Shown here: positions 54,177 to 64,000 of the stretch, one piece after another
How the letters are laid out: every line of letters starts with the position of its first letter
Numbering within the stretch: position 1 is the first letter of the stretch
Origin: Mycoplasma simbae ATCC 49888
Lineage (GTDB): Bacteria > Bacillota_I > Bacilli_A > Mycoplasmatales > Metamycoplasmataceae
NCBI RefSeq assembly: GCF_000702705.1
Contig: NZ_JNJG01000004.1
Coordinates: forward strand, 124,001-188,000
Length of the DNA stretch: 64,000 nt
Reading direction: 5' to 3'
Position numbers and translations under genes: made by a program
Notes under the pieces: generated by a model
The model's database searches: none
Seen by the model: the letters and a program-made list of their open reading frames with translations, nothing else
What the model was told of the DNA's origin: nothing

Positions 54177-56103
54177 ATAAATCAATATTTTTTACATATT
54201 TGGCATTTTCTTCAATAAATTCACGACGAGGGAACACTTCACCACCCATTAGGGTAGTAAACACTCAATCCGCTCTAGCGGCATCTGCAATTTGCACCTG
54301 CAACATTTTTCTGTTTTCTGGATCCATAGTTGTTTCTCAAAGTTGCTCGGCATCCATTTCACCTAAACCTTTATAACGTTGCACAGTAATTTTTTGTCCA
54401 TTGTTTAATTCAGCCATAACTTTTTCTTTTTCTTGATCTGAATATACATATTTAAGTGTTTTACCTTGTTGCAGTCTATATAAAGGTGGTTGAGCAATGT
54501 AAATAAAACCATATTCAATTAAAGGTCTAAAATAACGGTAAAAGAAAGTTAGCAGAAGCGTTCTAATGTGTGAACCGTCAACGTCGGCATCGGTCATAAT
54601 CACAATCTTGTGGTATCTTAACTTATTAATATTAAAATCTTCACCCACACCTGTACCTAATGCTGAAATTAAAGATAAAATTTCAGCGTTAGCAAATACT
54701 TTACTTGGAGTATTTTTTTCAACATTAATAACTTTACCTCTTAAAGGTAAAATAGCTTGTGTTTCACGGTTTCTACCGTTTTTAGCTGAACCGCCAGCTG
54801 AATTACCCTCAACAATGTATAGTTCACTAATTTCTGCGTTTTTTGAAGAGCAATCAGCTAATTTACCCGGTAATGAGCCTGAATCAAAAACAGTTTTACG
54901 TCTAGCGGCGTCCCGAGCAGCTTGACCAGCCAGTCTTGATCTACGTGCTTCATGAATTTTTTGCACTAATCTTTTTGCTTCATTAGGGTTTTCATTTAAA
55001 AAACGTTCTAACGATTCACTAAATACTTTATTCACCGCAATTCTTGCGTCTTTGTTACCTAATTTACCTTTTGTTTGGCCTTCAAAAATTGGGTCGGTAT
55101 GTTTAACTGAAATAATTGCAACAATTCCTTCTTTAATATCGTCACGAGTGAATTTATCATCTTCGTTTTTTACATATGAGTTAGAGATAGCATAATTATT
55201 AATCAAACGCACTAAAGCGTCATAAAATCCACTTTCGTGTGTTCCGCCTTCAACTGTAATAATGTTGTTTGCATACGAAACAACATTGCTTGTAATTTTT
55301 TCGTTGTATTGAACAGCAACTTCAACCGCCACCGGGGCTTCATCGCCATAAGCGTATTCACCTTCTGCATAAATTACATCATTATGAATTAATTTTTGGC
55401 CTTTATTTAGTTCTTTAACGTAGTCAACTATTCCACCTTCAAAGTGAAATTCAACATTTGAGTTATCACGCTCATCTTGAACTGAAATTTTTAGACCTCT
55501 ATTTAGGTAAGCAATTTGTTTAGCGTGGTCTACAATGACGTTTTTATCAAATGGGTGTTCATCCATAATTGAAAAATCAGGATGGAATTTAACTTTTGTA
55601 CCTGTATCTGATGGTTCAACTTCGCCAATTACACTTAAGTGATTGATAATTTCTCCACCGTTAGCAAATTTTGCGTAATGCAATTTGCCATTTCTTTTAA
55701 CTCAAACTTCAAAATCAGTACTTAAAGCATTAACTACTGATGCACCTACACCATGCAACCCACCTGATACTTTGTAGCTTTCAGAGTCAAATTTTCCACC
55801 GGCGTGCAACACCGTTAAAACAGTTTCTACAGTTGATAAACCAGTTTCAGGGTGAGTATCAGTAGGAATTCCACGTCCGTTATCTTCAATAATGGCATAG
55901 CCATCAACTGTTAAAGTAATTGAAACTTTGTCAGCATATCCAGCCATACATTCATCAACTGAGTTATCCACGATTTCTCAAATTAAGTGGTGTAAGCCCC
56001 TTGGCCCTGTTGAACCAATATACATTCCTGGTCTAACCCTAACAGCTTCTAGTCCTTTTAAAACACGTATATTCGAAGCACCATATTCTTTTTGTTCTGA
56101 CAT
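54175..56103 (-). CDS. gyrB: DNA gyrase subunit B
   Basis: 642 residues with UGA-Trp. GHKL ATPase motifs ([30 protein letters not shown]), transducer domain, and [16 protein letters not shown]...[13 protein letters not shown]. The C-terminus [16 protein letters not shown] and [13 protein letters not shown] fits GyrB better than ParE, but the two are close. AGGAGGGAAA precedes the ATG. gyrA is not adjacent. Confidence 0.92.
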
Positions 56104-56246
56104 TTTCCCTCCTAAAACTCTATTAATATTAATATTAAATTATATATATTTAGGCTTTTAAAAAAAATAATTTATAATTTTAGTACAAAAAATTCAACTA
56201 ACTTTGCTTAGTTATCTTTTTTATTCACAGATTGAAAGGAGAGAAA

Positions 56247-57623
56247 ATGTCTCAAGAAGATCTAAAGAAAACTCAAGAGCATGATTGTGACAATTCGCAT
56301 TTAGATATTTTTACGCAAGAGCCTGATAGCCCCGTTTTAAAAACAGTAAAGCGTAAAAATACTGAGTATAGATACACAAAAATGTCAAATTTTGTGCTTA
56401 GATTGTCTAGATTTTACGCACCTATGCCAATGTGAAAACTAGCCGCCATAACTTCTGGTTTGGCAGTAATATTTGGTGTTATTAGCGTGTTTTTTGTTAA
56501 AAACCCAGGGATTTATAACTTTGGTGCAGCAGCATTTGGACAATCAACGGCAAGATTAACAAACGTTTTGCTAAGGGATAATGTCAATATCACACCTGAA
56601 ATTTATAATGTAATAGACCACGCATTGTTCTGGATTTTGTACATTGTACTTTCTACGCCAGTGTTTATATTCGGTTGAAAAAAAGCTGGCAAAGTCTTTA
56701 CACTATTAACATTGCTATTTTTAGGTATTTCAAGTTTAGTTTCGTTTGGTATTGGCCAAATTCCAGGTTCAGGAAAACTATATATTATCGGTAATTTTGA
56801 ACACAATACAATTCCAGCAGAATTAAAATCGTATATAACAACAAATTACTGGGGTAATAAATCACAAATGTGATCACTAATTCCTCTAGATTGAAATGAT
56901 GCTGGAAACGTAATTGCGCAAATGATTTTTGGTGTAGTTTATGGTATTTTATTGGCATATTTCTTTGCTGTTATTGCAATTATTGGTGGTTCAGCGGGTG
57001 TGACTGGAATTATTGGCGAATACATGTCAGTGGTTAAACGTAAAAACTTTGGAACCATGAATGGTTATATTAACTTGGGTATATTAACCGTTGCTGTTTT
57101 GGTTGGTTCGTATTTACCAGGTAGTTTATTAATTGATGCTATAGCTTCTAATGGTGTTGAGCAATGAAAATTGCTTGCGCAAAATATTGCACCGGACGAT
57201 ATTTATAAGCAGGGAAAAATTATTGAAACATTAAGTCAACTTAAATCACTTGCTTGATCACCTTCAATGTATTTTTCACCAAATCTTGTGTCAACATTAA
57301 TTTCTAACTTTGTGTTTGTATACTCGCTTAACAAATTATTCCCTAGATTTAAAGTTGTTCAATGCAAAGTTTACTCACCTCACATGAGTGCAATTAAAGC
57401 TGCAATTATCGGAGATCAAAAAACAATTAATAGCTTTACAATCACCGTTGGCGAAGGCGGATATTCAGGTTCTAAAACCAAAGTTCTTTCATCAATTACG
57501 CTATATAAACAAGTACCTAGATTGATCAAAAAAATTCGTGCTGTCGACAAAAATGCACTAATTACAATCTCAAATGTTGCTTCTGTTGATGGAAGATTGT
57601 ATTTGCCAAATAATAAATTCTAA
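56247..57623 (+). CDS. YitT-family membrane protein (DUF161/DUF2179)
   Basis: 458 residues with UGA-Trp. A charged N-terminus (about 1-60), about six membrane helices (68-340), then a cytoplasmic DUF2179-like domain (FTITVGEGGYSGSKTKVLSS; ISNVASVDGRL). The loop GGSAGVTGIIGEYMSV is typical of YitT proteins. Function in this family is largely unknown. ATG 56247 preceded by AAAGGAGAG is chosen over an upstream alternative start at 56232. Confidence 0.85.
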
Positions 57624-57643
57624 AAGTGCTTTTGCACTTTTTA
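57621..57643 (+). terminator. Terminator after YitT-family gene
   Basis: Stem AAAGTGC / GCACTTT with TTTT loop then T. Confidence 0.85.
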
Positions 57644-57714
57644 TTTATGCCTATTGCTTTAATTTTTGTATTATTTATTTATAACTTTACGCAAGTTTAC
57701 CCAAGGAGATAAAC

Positions 57715-58629
57715 ATGGATTACGCAGGCTTTAAATTAAGACTTAAACAAGCACTATTAAGTGGCAATGGACCTAAACTTTTGCAAAAACTTTTTGATGC
57801 GCCCTACCGTTATAATTCAAATTTGCATCCATTTAACATCGTGACCAAAATGGAACAATCTTTCTTAAGAACGCAGGAGAACAAGTACTATAAATTCATC
57901 TTAGAGTGTGCAGAATACACATTTAGTCAATCTTTTGATTCAGAAAACACTGAATTTTTAAAGAATTCATTCAATCTTAAATATATTGATAAAACTGCTT
58001 TGGAAGGTGAGGCAGAAGATCTTACGCCCGAACAACTTGTCAGTGCTTCAAAATCTTGCAAATTTAGAGTAAATTTAGCTTGAATAAACCACGAAAGTAA
58101 ACAAGTTTATATAATTCAAGCCAAAAAACAAGATACTGATTCGCCAAAACAAATAATGGATTTAATCGACAAAATTGACGAGCGTTTGCAAGCTCTTGCA
58201 CAAAATTATGTTGACTTTAAAATTAACTATTTTGTATGATTTGTCAATGATTTTTACACAAATAACTATGATTTATTGAATGAAGGTTCAATTAAATTAA
58301 GTAATGAAACTACTGATTTTAAAGCATTCTATGGTTCAAGCTTGTTTGGCAACTTTAACCTAAGAAGCAATTGAGATGAAATCGCAAAACATATTGTTGA
58401 ATTTAAAGCTGAGGATTGGTCAGAGTTGCTCAAAATGCCTAACTTAAATACAGACCCAGAAACACTGGAGTATATGATTTCACTGAAGGAATCATCATGA
58501 GATAAAATAATTTCAGATGATGCAAATGCATCTAAAATACGAGAATTAATTTTTGATCTAAGTGACCCTAATAATAACTTTGATCAAGCAAAAGCTAAAA
58601 GAAACATAATAATGGTTGAACAAGAATAA
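57715..58629 (+). CDS. Putative restriction endonuclease-like protein (HpyAIV-like)
   Basis: 304 residues with UGA-Trp. Layout resembles HpyAIV-type (GANTC) restriction enzymes: helical N-terminus (KLRLKQALLSGNGPKLLQK), a beta core with a possible PD-(D/E)xK remnant YIIQAKKQDTDSPKQ (Q-x-K in place of E-x-K) near residue 135-150, and VWFVNDFYTNN further on. Family assignment rests on memory of the fold layout and is tentative. No methyltransferase gene adjoins. CCAAGGAG precedes the ATG. Confidence 0.4.
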
Positions 58630-58630
58630 T

Positions 58631-58657
58631 AAAATTGGTGCGTGTACACCAATTTTT
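58631..58657. terminator. Bidirectional terminator, nuclease-like gene / ABC exporter
   Basis: Stem AAATTGGTG / CACCAATTT with T on both sides. Confidence 0.85.
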
Positions 58658-59593
58658 CTATTCTTTTGCTTTGGCATCAAAGTAAATTTCATTCAATGTT
58701 TTTGAATTTTTACCAATGTATTCAACCTCAATGCCAGATTGAATAATAAGTATAGAAAGCTTTTTGAATATTTCACTTTCGCACTCAATAACTAGTGATT
58801 TTTCGTCTTTAAGTGAGTATATAATTGAGTATTTTTCTTTGTTTTGTTCAATAAGATCAATAATCTTATTGCATGAATCGGAAACGATTCTGTATGAGTC
58901 TTTGGCTTCTTTACGTTTTTGCTCAATTGTAGTTGATTCTTTAACTTGACCTTTATCTAAGACGGTATATGAATCTATATATTGCTCTAATTCACTTAAA
59001 ATGTGGCTTGAAATAAAAATAGTAATGTGCTTATCTTTATTTAGTCTGTGTAAGGTTTCGTACAACTCAACTCTGGCTTTGGGATCAAGGTTGGCAGCAG
59101 GTTCGTCTAAAATTAACAAGTCTGGAGAGTTAATAAGCGCTTGTGCCAGCAAAACTTTTTTCTGTTGCCCAGATGAAAGGTCTTTTCCTTTTCTAGATCA
59201 AAATTCTTTTTCTAGATTTAGTTTGCTTAATTGCTCCTCGCACTTGCCTTTAGCATCTTTAGAGTCAATACCTGATAAAATAGCCATTTCTTTAAGATAT
59301 TCTAAAATAGAAAGTGAAACTGGAAATGTGGCCACTTCAGGAATATAGCCTATTCTTTCTTTTACTTTTTCATTCTTAACGTCTACGCCATCAATGTATA
59401 TTTCGCCTGTGTAACCTGGATAAAAACCTAAAAGGGTACGAATTAGTGTTGTTTTGCCGGCGCCATTTGCACCTATAAAACCGTGAAATTGACCTGATTT
59501 CACATCAAAACTAACATTGTTTAGAGCTTGAAATTGTGTTTTTTTATTTTTGAAATATTTATTAACGTTTTTAAATTGAATTGCTAATTTCAT
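58658..59593 (-). CDS. ABC transporter ATP-binding protein
   Basis: 311 residues with a UGA-Trp. Walker A GANGAGKTT, signature LSSGQQKKV, Walker B LLILDEPAANLDP and H-switch FISSHIL. The C-terminal ~100 residues are an extra domain of the kind seen in ABC-2 exporter ATPases. Paired with the permease encoded just upstream (TAG stop and GGAG before this ATG). Confidence 0.95.
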
Positions 59594-59601
59594 TTTTGCT
59601 C

Positions 59602-61314
59602 CTACGATTTAAAATCTTTTCTTTCATAGCCTTTTCTACCTGCTGTATAGAAACCATATGATAATAATCCTAATAGAGGTAAAAACACATATCAAGGAAG
59701 AACATTTATGCTGGTTAGTTTATAAGCTTTTTCAAATTCGTATTCGCTATATAACAACTCATTTAGGCCAATTGAGTCTGATAATTTTTGGTAGCCATAC
59801 GCTTTGGCAATTTCATTACCAATTTTAATTTCCAAATAAAGTTGGATAAAGCTTTGCGCTCTTTCAATCATTGCATTTACTTGTGCATAGGTGCTTAATT
59901 CATCACCTAATTTGGCTTGTAATTTTGCTTTGACTTCGCCTAAAGATGAAGATCCTATAATTATTCGTTTAGCTTCTTTTAATTTGTCGTTTTGGATATC
60001 AAAATTAACATTTTTCTTGATTGAAGATAGCAGTTGTTGTTCTACTTCACTTTTAATAGTTGCTAGAACACCTTGAAGAGAAATTATTGATGAATCTGAT
60101 TCAATTTGTTCTTTATATTTGTTTTTTTCTAGTATTTTTTCTATAAATTCGATGTTTGAATAACCAGGAAGTGAATTTGAAGCAAACACAGAATTGTTTG
60201 TTACAAGCATTAAAACTCTTTCGCCGTCAATGTTTAACAAGTGGTTAAAATCATTGATAAAGATTGATAATGGTGAATCAGCAAATCTAAAACCATTTGA
60301 TTCTGAAAAAGCTTTGTTAATATTTGTTACACTTGTAAAATCTAAGTCTAAGTTTTGAGCTAGTTTATAGTATTTGGTTTCTCTACCTAGATGCGATACT
60401 TCAAATGTAAAATCTGTATAATCTGCTTTTTCTAGGAATGAAATTTTTTGACTTTTACCACCTGCTAAGTTGTAAAAGTTATATACATAAACACTTGGTG
60501 TAATTAAAACTGCATATCTAAGTGGGTTTAAATTGTAGGCAATTGTGTCATATTGGTAGTATGTGCCTTTTTCATCGTTAAGAAAATATGTTGTGTTGCC
60601 GCCAATTAAATTATTTTTGTATTCGTTGTTTAAATCTACGCTAATCTCAGTGTTTTTATCTAAAACCGCTTCTTTTGAAGCGCCTGTTTCAACTCTTGCT
60701 ACTGATGCATCATATATCGGGGTTAGTCCTATAAGTATTCCAGCCACAAAATTTAGTGCAAATCAAGGCAAAATTGTTGCTATTAAGAATGTTTTGTTGG
60801 TTAACACATTTGATAAAGCTGCTCCAATTGAGTTGATTAAAATAACCAAAATAGGTGTTAAAATCAATGATAATACAAATTTTATCAATAGTGAAGTAAT
60901 TAAAGCGGGGTTGCCTATAGCTATTACTATCAGAGCTAAAATAAATACTAGAACAATAAATGAAGTATTGTATATCAGAGCCACCGCATTAGATGCTAAA
61001 AATTTAGCTCTAAATATTGTCTTACGGCTGAAAGGTTTTGAGTACATTACATATTCTAAACCTTCATTTTTGAACGAATACATAACGACAAAACTTGATA
61101 TAAGCGTGAGTACCAAAACAGCCGAAGAGATAATTCCAATACTCATGTTTTGTGCTAATATTGCCGAATATTCTCTAGCATCTAGTGCTACATTCATAAA
61201 TACAGACATGCCAAAAAATGTCAACACATTTATCACAGAAAAAACAATAAAAGTGCCTAAAACTGCTTTTCTTTTTACTGATATTTTGAATATAAAATCA
61301 AATAATTTTCTCAT
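59602..61314 (-). CDS. ABC-2-type exporter permease
   Basis: 570 residues with UGA-Trp. Four to five helices in the first 200 residues, then a ~330-residue extracytoplasmic domain (about 205-540) and one or two C-terminal helices (WYVFLPLLGLLSYGFYTAG). The large external domain between helices is unusual for ABC-2 permeases but recurs in mycoplasma versions. The substrate is unknown. AAAGGAG precedes ATG 61314. Confidence 0.82.
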
Positions 61315-61365
61315 GTTTCTCCTTTTTATGAAAAAATTATACAATATTAATTTATTGGAGGAATT

Positions 61366-62166
61366 ATGAAAAAACGCATTGGTTTACGTGAAAAAAACAC
61401 AGTTAATTCAGTACCATTAACTGAAAGAATCGAACAATATAGCCAATATTTAATTGATTGATTAAAGCAAAGAGTTGTTATAGCAAAAGCGAATGGTATT
61501 ATTGTTGGGATTAGCGGAGGTATTGACTCAGCTCTAGTAGCTGCGCTTGCTAAAAAAGCTTTTCCAGATAATACACTCGGTGTAATTATGCCAATAGATT
61601 CAATGTCTTTTGATTTAGATCATATTGAACAATTAAAACAAAATATTCACCTAAACACGGTTACTATTGATTTAAAAAACACATTTGACTCTTTATTTAA
61701 TACGTTAAATATAGACAATAAAATGGCAATTAGCAACATTAAGCCTAGATTGAGAATGACAACTCTTTATGCTTTAGCTCAGCAAAATAATTATTTAGTG
61801 GCCGGAACTGACAACGAGGATGAAGTTTATATTGGTTATTTCACAAAATTTGGCGATGGTGGGGTAGACATTTTACCAATTAGCAGGCTATTAAAAAATG
61901 AGGTGCAATTGCTTGCTAAACACCTAAATGTGCCTCAGTGCATTATTGATAAAAAACCTTCTGCGGGTTTATGAGAAGGTCAAAGCGATGAAGATGAATT
62001 GGGTTTTTCATACGCAGAATTAGATAATTATTTAAATAATAATAAACAAATATTGAATTCTAATATAAAATTAAAAATTAGTAGATTGCACAAGGCAACT
62101 CAACACAAACGCCAAAAAGCATATCAACCCAAAACTATTGAACAATTTTTAAAGGAGAGAAATTAA
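61366..62166 (+). CDS. nadE: NAD+ synthetase
   Basis: 266 residues. ATP pyrophosphatase SGGIDSALVAALAKK, LVAGTDNEDEVYIGYFTKFGDGG and LPISRLLKNEV are typical NadE; residues for ammonia-dependent amidation only. It finishes NAD synthesis from nicotinate. TTGGAGG precedes the ATG; yebC follows 1 nt after the stop with its AAAGGAGAG inside nadE. Confidence 0.96.
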
Positions 62167-62167
62167 T

Positions 62168-62902
62168 ATGGCAGGACACTCACACTCAGCCAATATAGCT
62201 CACAGAAAAGGGGCTCAAGATGCTGCTAGAGGTAAAATTTTCCAAAAACTTTTTAAAGAAATCTATGTTGTTGCAACAGGTGCTGGTGGGCCTGACCCAG
62301 ATACAAACCCAGCTTTAAAATTAGCTATTTCAAAAGCTAAGGCAAAAAATATGCCTAAAGCAAACATTGAAAGAGCTTTAGCTAAAGCAAAAGGTGAAGC
62401 TAAAGAAGGAGCTTCATTTGTAGAAACTCTTTTCAACGCAACAATTACTGGTGGAGCAACATTTTTAATTAAAACTCTAAGCGACAACTTAAACCGTACC
62501 AAATCTTCAATGACCGCTTTATTTAACCGTCAAAATGCTGTTTTAGGTAAAACTGGTCAAGTTCCATTCCAATTTGATCTATTAGGTTTACTAGAAATTA
62601 ATAAATCATTAATCGATGAGGACACAATCACTTTAACAGCATTAGATAAAGGTGCTAGCGATATTGAAGTTTTTGAAGATTCATACTTAATTACTTGTAC
62701 ACCTGAAAACTTTAGCGATTTAAAACAAGCACTAGAAAATGAACTAGGAATTAGTGAATTTATGCAATGCGAAGTTACATATGTTCCTAACTCAACAGTG
62801 GTTTTTGAAGGCGAAAAAGCCGATAAAATTAAAGAATTTGTTGCTAAACTAGAAGATGATGACGATGTTCAAGAAGTATTCCACAACATCGAATTTGAGT
62901 AA
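62168..62902 (+). CDS. yebC: YebC/PmpR-family protein (TACO1-like)
   Basis: 244 residues. GHSHSANIAHRKGAQDAARG, KIFQKLFKEIYVVATGAGG and PKANIERALAKAKG are the family core (domain 1). Members act in translation of proline-rich stretches or as regulators. Cotranscribed with nadE. Confidence 0.95.
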   Translation: MAGHSHSANIAHRKGAQDAARGKIFQKLFKEIYVVATGAGGPDPDTNPALKLAISKAKAKNMPKANIERALAKAKGEAKEGASFVETLFNATITGGATFLIKTLSDNLNRTKSSMTALFNRQNAVLGKTGQVPFQFDLLGLLEINKSLIDEDTITLTALDKGASDIEVFEDSYLITCTPENFSDLKQALENELGISEFMQCEVTYVPNSTVVFEGEKADKIKEFVAKLEDDDDVQEVFHNIEFE

Positions 62903-62932
62903 AATACACGTTTTTGTGTGTTTTTTTATACA
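62900..62932 (+). terminator. Terminator after yebC
   Basis: Stem around ATACACG / TGTGTGT followed by seven T. Confidence 0.7.
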
Positions 62933-62934
62933 AA

Positions 62935-62957
62935 AAATGCAACATTTGTTGCATTAA
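62935..62957 (-). terminator. Terminator of alpha/beta hydrolase gene
   Basis: Stem AATGCAAC / GTTGCATT with T-run on the minus strand. Confidence 0.8.
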
Positions 62958-63748
62958 TTGGTTAGAAATGGTTCTAGAATATTAATAAAGCTATCTCAAT
63001 CTTCTTCAAACATCATGTGACCTGTTTTAGGAATGTATAAGGTTTTAACATTCTCAACACATTCGTCAAAATATTTTAAGCAATTGTCTCTGTCGATAAC
63101 CCCATCCTTTTCACCTAAGATTAATAGTGTTGGAACTTTGATTGATTTAAGACCTTCTTCAATATCTAGATGAAGTTGCATAACAGGTAAAGAAGCACCC
63201 AATTCCAAAACATCTTCATTGTTAAAATGATTTGGATCAAATGTTGATTTGGTCAAATTCATTCAATTTTTATTGCTTGTGAATTTGGTTGTATCAAAAT
63301 ATAATGCATCCATGAATAATAAAAATTCTTCAAAAGTCTTAGGAAAGTATGTGTTTCTATAGTTTTCAGCAGTTGCTAAAGAAGTTTTATTCATTGGTGC
63401 AATATAAACCATTTTCGAAAATAATTCTGGTTTAAGTTTGTTTGCTAGCGAAATGGTTCCTCCGCCCATTGAGTGACCAATTAAAACAACATTTTTTAAG
63501 TTGTTTTTCTCAACAAATTCAACCAGTAAACGTGCATATTGATACACATTTATTTGGTGGTCCTTGACTGCTTTAACGCCACTGTTACCAGGGAATTGAA
63601 TTGCATAATAATTTGATTTTGTTCAGTATTTTTCAAAAATTTTAAAAGCTGCTGGGCTTGAATTGAATCCGTGTACAAAAATTATGTTTTGCTCTGCGTT
63701 GTTATTGTTTTTAAAAATGTATGGGTAATCATAAATAATTTCTTTCAT
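62954..63748 (-). CDS. Alpha/beta hydrolase
   Basis: 264 residues with UGA-Trp. IIFVHGFNSSP (oxyanion), LIGHSMGGGTI (catalytic Ser), LILGEKDGVID (Asp) and PKTGHMMFEED (His) give a complete triad. An esterase or lipase of unknown substrate. The second ATG (63748) is preferred because AAGGAG abuts the first (63754). Confidence 0.92.
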
Positions 63749-63854
63749 TTTCATCTCCTTGCCATTAAATTTTACCAATAAGTTGTTTTTGTAATCGTTA
63801 TTGAATACATTTTTATGTTTTTCTATACAATTTATGTACAGATATTGAGGTAAT

Positions 63855-64000
63855 ATGAATAAAATAAAGAAAAATGCAATTATTTTAGCTGCTGGATTTG
63901 GTTCTAGACTTGTTCCACTTACTTTTAAAACACCTAAAGGTTTGGTAAAAATTAAAGATGGTCATTCAATGATTGAAAGACAAATCATTTTCCTAAAGCA
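63855..64000 (+). CDS. Nucleotidyltransferase, 5' part (LicC- or GalU-like)
   Basis: First 48 codons; the rest lies beyond the window. AIILAAGFGSRLVPLT then TPKGLVKI is the NTP-binding signature of sugar- or choline-phosphate nucleotidyltransferases. The KGLVKIKDGHSMIERQI region recalls LicC-type CTP:phosphocholine cytidylyltransferases as much as GalU; the window ends before a decision is possible. TTGAGG precedes the ATG. Confidence 0.75.
   Translation, partial: MNKIKKNAIILAAGFGSRLVPLTFKTPKGLVKIKDGHSMIERQIIFLK

Noticed and set aside
1-64000. CRISPR arrays, insertion sequences, rRNA genes
   Set aside because: No regularly spaced repeats, transposase motifs or rRNA segments were seen on either strand.

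Overview
The window is a gene-dense, AT-rich mollicute chromosome segment. In-frame UGA codons must be read as tryptophan throughout: nearly every long gene falls apart under the standard code and is restored with UGA=Trp. The window also encodes a tRNA-Trp with anticodon UCA. RF1 (prfA) is present, and a UGA-reading RF2 would be lethal with this code. Gene content (split TrlF-like ATPase, MnuA-like nuclease, fused PstCA, lipoproteins with TGF-type repeats, S8 protease next to lipoproteins) suggests a Hominis-group Mycoplasma (Mycoplasmopsis/Metamycoplasma type); the species cannot be fixed from sequence alone.

Layout. 1-6.5 kb: 3' end of gatB, a secreted thermonuclease, rplK-rplA, a membrane protein, a frameshifted GIY-YIG gene, prfA-prmC, acpP. 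6.5-10.3 kb: a fused PstC-PstA permease, a Nudix hydrolase and a tandem choline-kinase-like protein. 10.3-18.2 kb: rluD, a membrane protein, rnhB, a nitroreductase, an AEC transporter, a HAD phosphatase with rnhC, and an MFS transporter. 18.3-25.8 kb, the most unusual part: a 966-residue fusion of a catalytically dead phosphohexomutase with an MprF-type membrane domain; fmt; tRNA-Thr; a three-gene PHP-ATPase module; an ECF-type S component. 25.9-34.6 kb: tRNA-Trp, degV, pdhA-pdhB, rpsT, the rimP-nusA-ylxR-infB operon, and apt. 34.6-38.9 kb: two surface lipoproteins, one an MnuA-type nuclease and one carrying a frameshift. 38.9-47.5 kb: dnaE with a stand-alone 5'-3' exonuclease, a membrane protein with tex, def, rsmD, and the SRP RNA. 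47.5-53.2 kb: a LacI-type regulator, then an operon of a subtilisin-like protease and two paralogous lipoproteins. 53.2-64 kb: smpB, trxA, gyrB, a YitT-type membrane protein, an orphan restriction-nuclease-like gene, an ABC exporter, nadE-yebC, an alpha/beta hydrolase and the start of a nucleotidyltransferase.

Expression style. Genes fall into two classes. Operon-internal and some first genes have AGGAG-type ribosome binding sites. At least eleven first genes instead have a TATAAT-like -10 hexamer exactly 6 nt (in one case 7) before the ATG and no Shine-Dalgarno, which predicts leaderless mRNAs. Simple hairpin/T-run terminators close most units, and several overlap the stop codon. No IS element, CRISPR array, rRNA or replication origin was seen.

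The two best candidates for undescribed biology are the pseudo-phosphohexomutase/flippase fusion (18319-21219) and the split TrlF-like PHP + ATPase + small-protein module beside tRNA-Thr (22285-24989).
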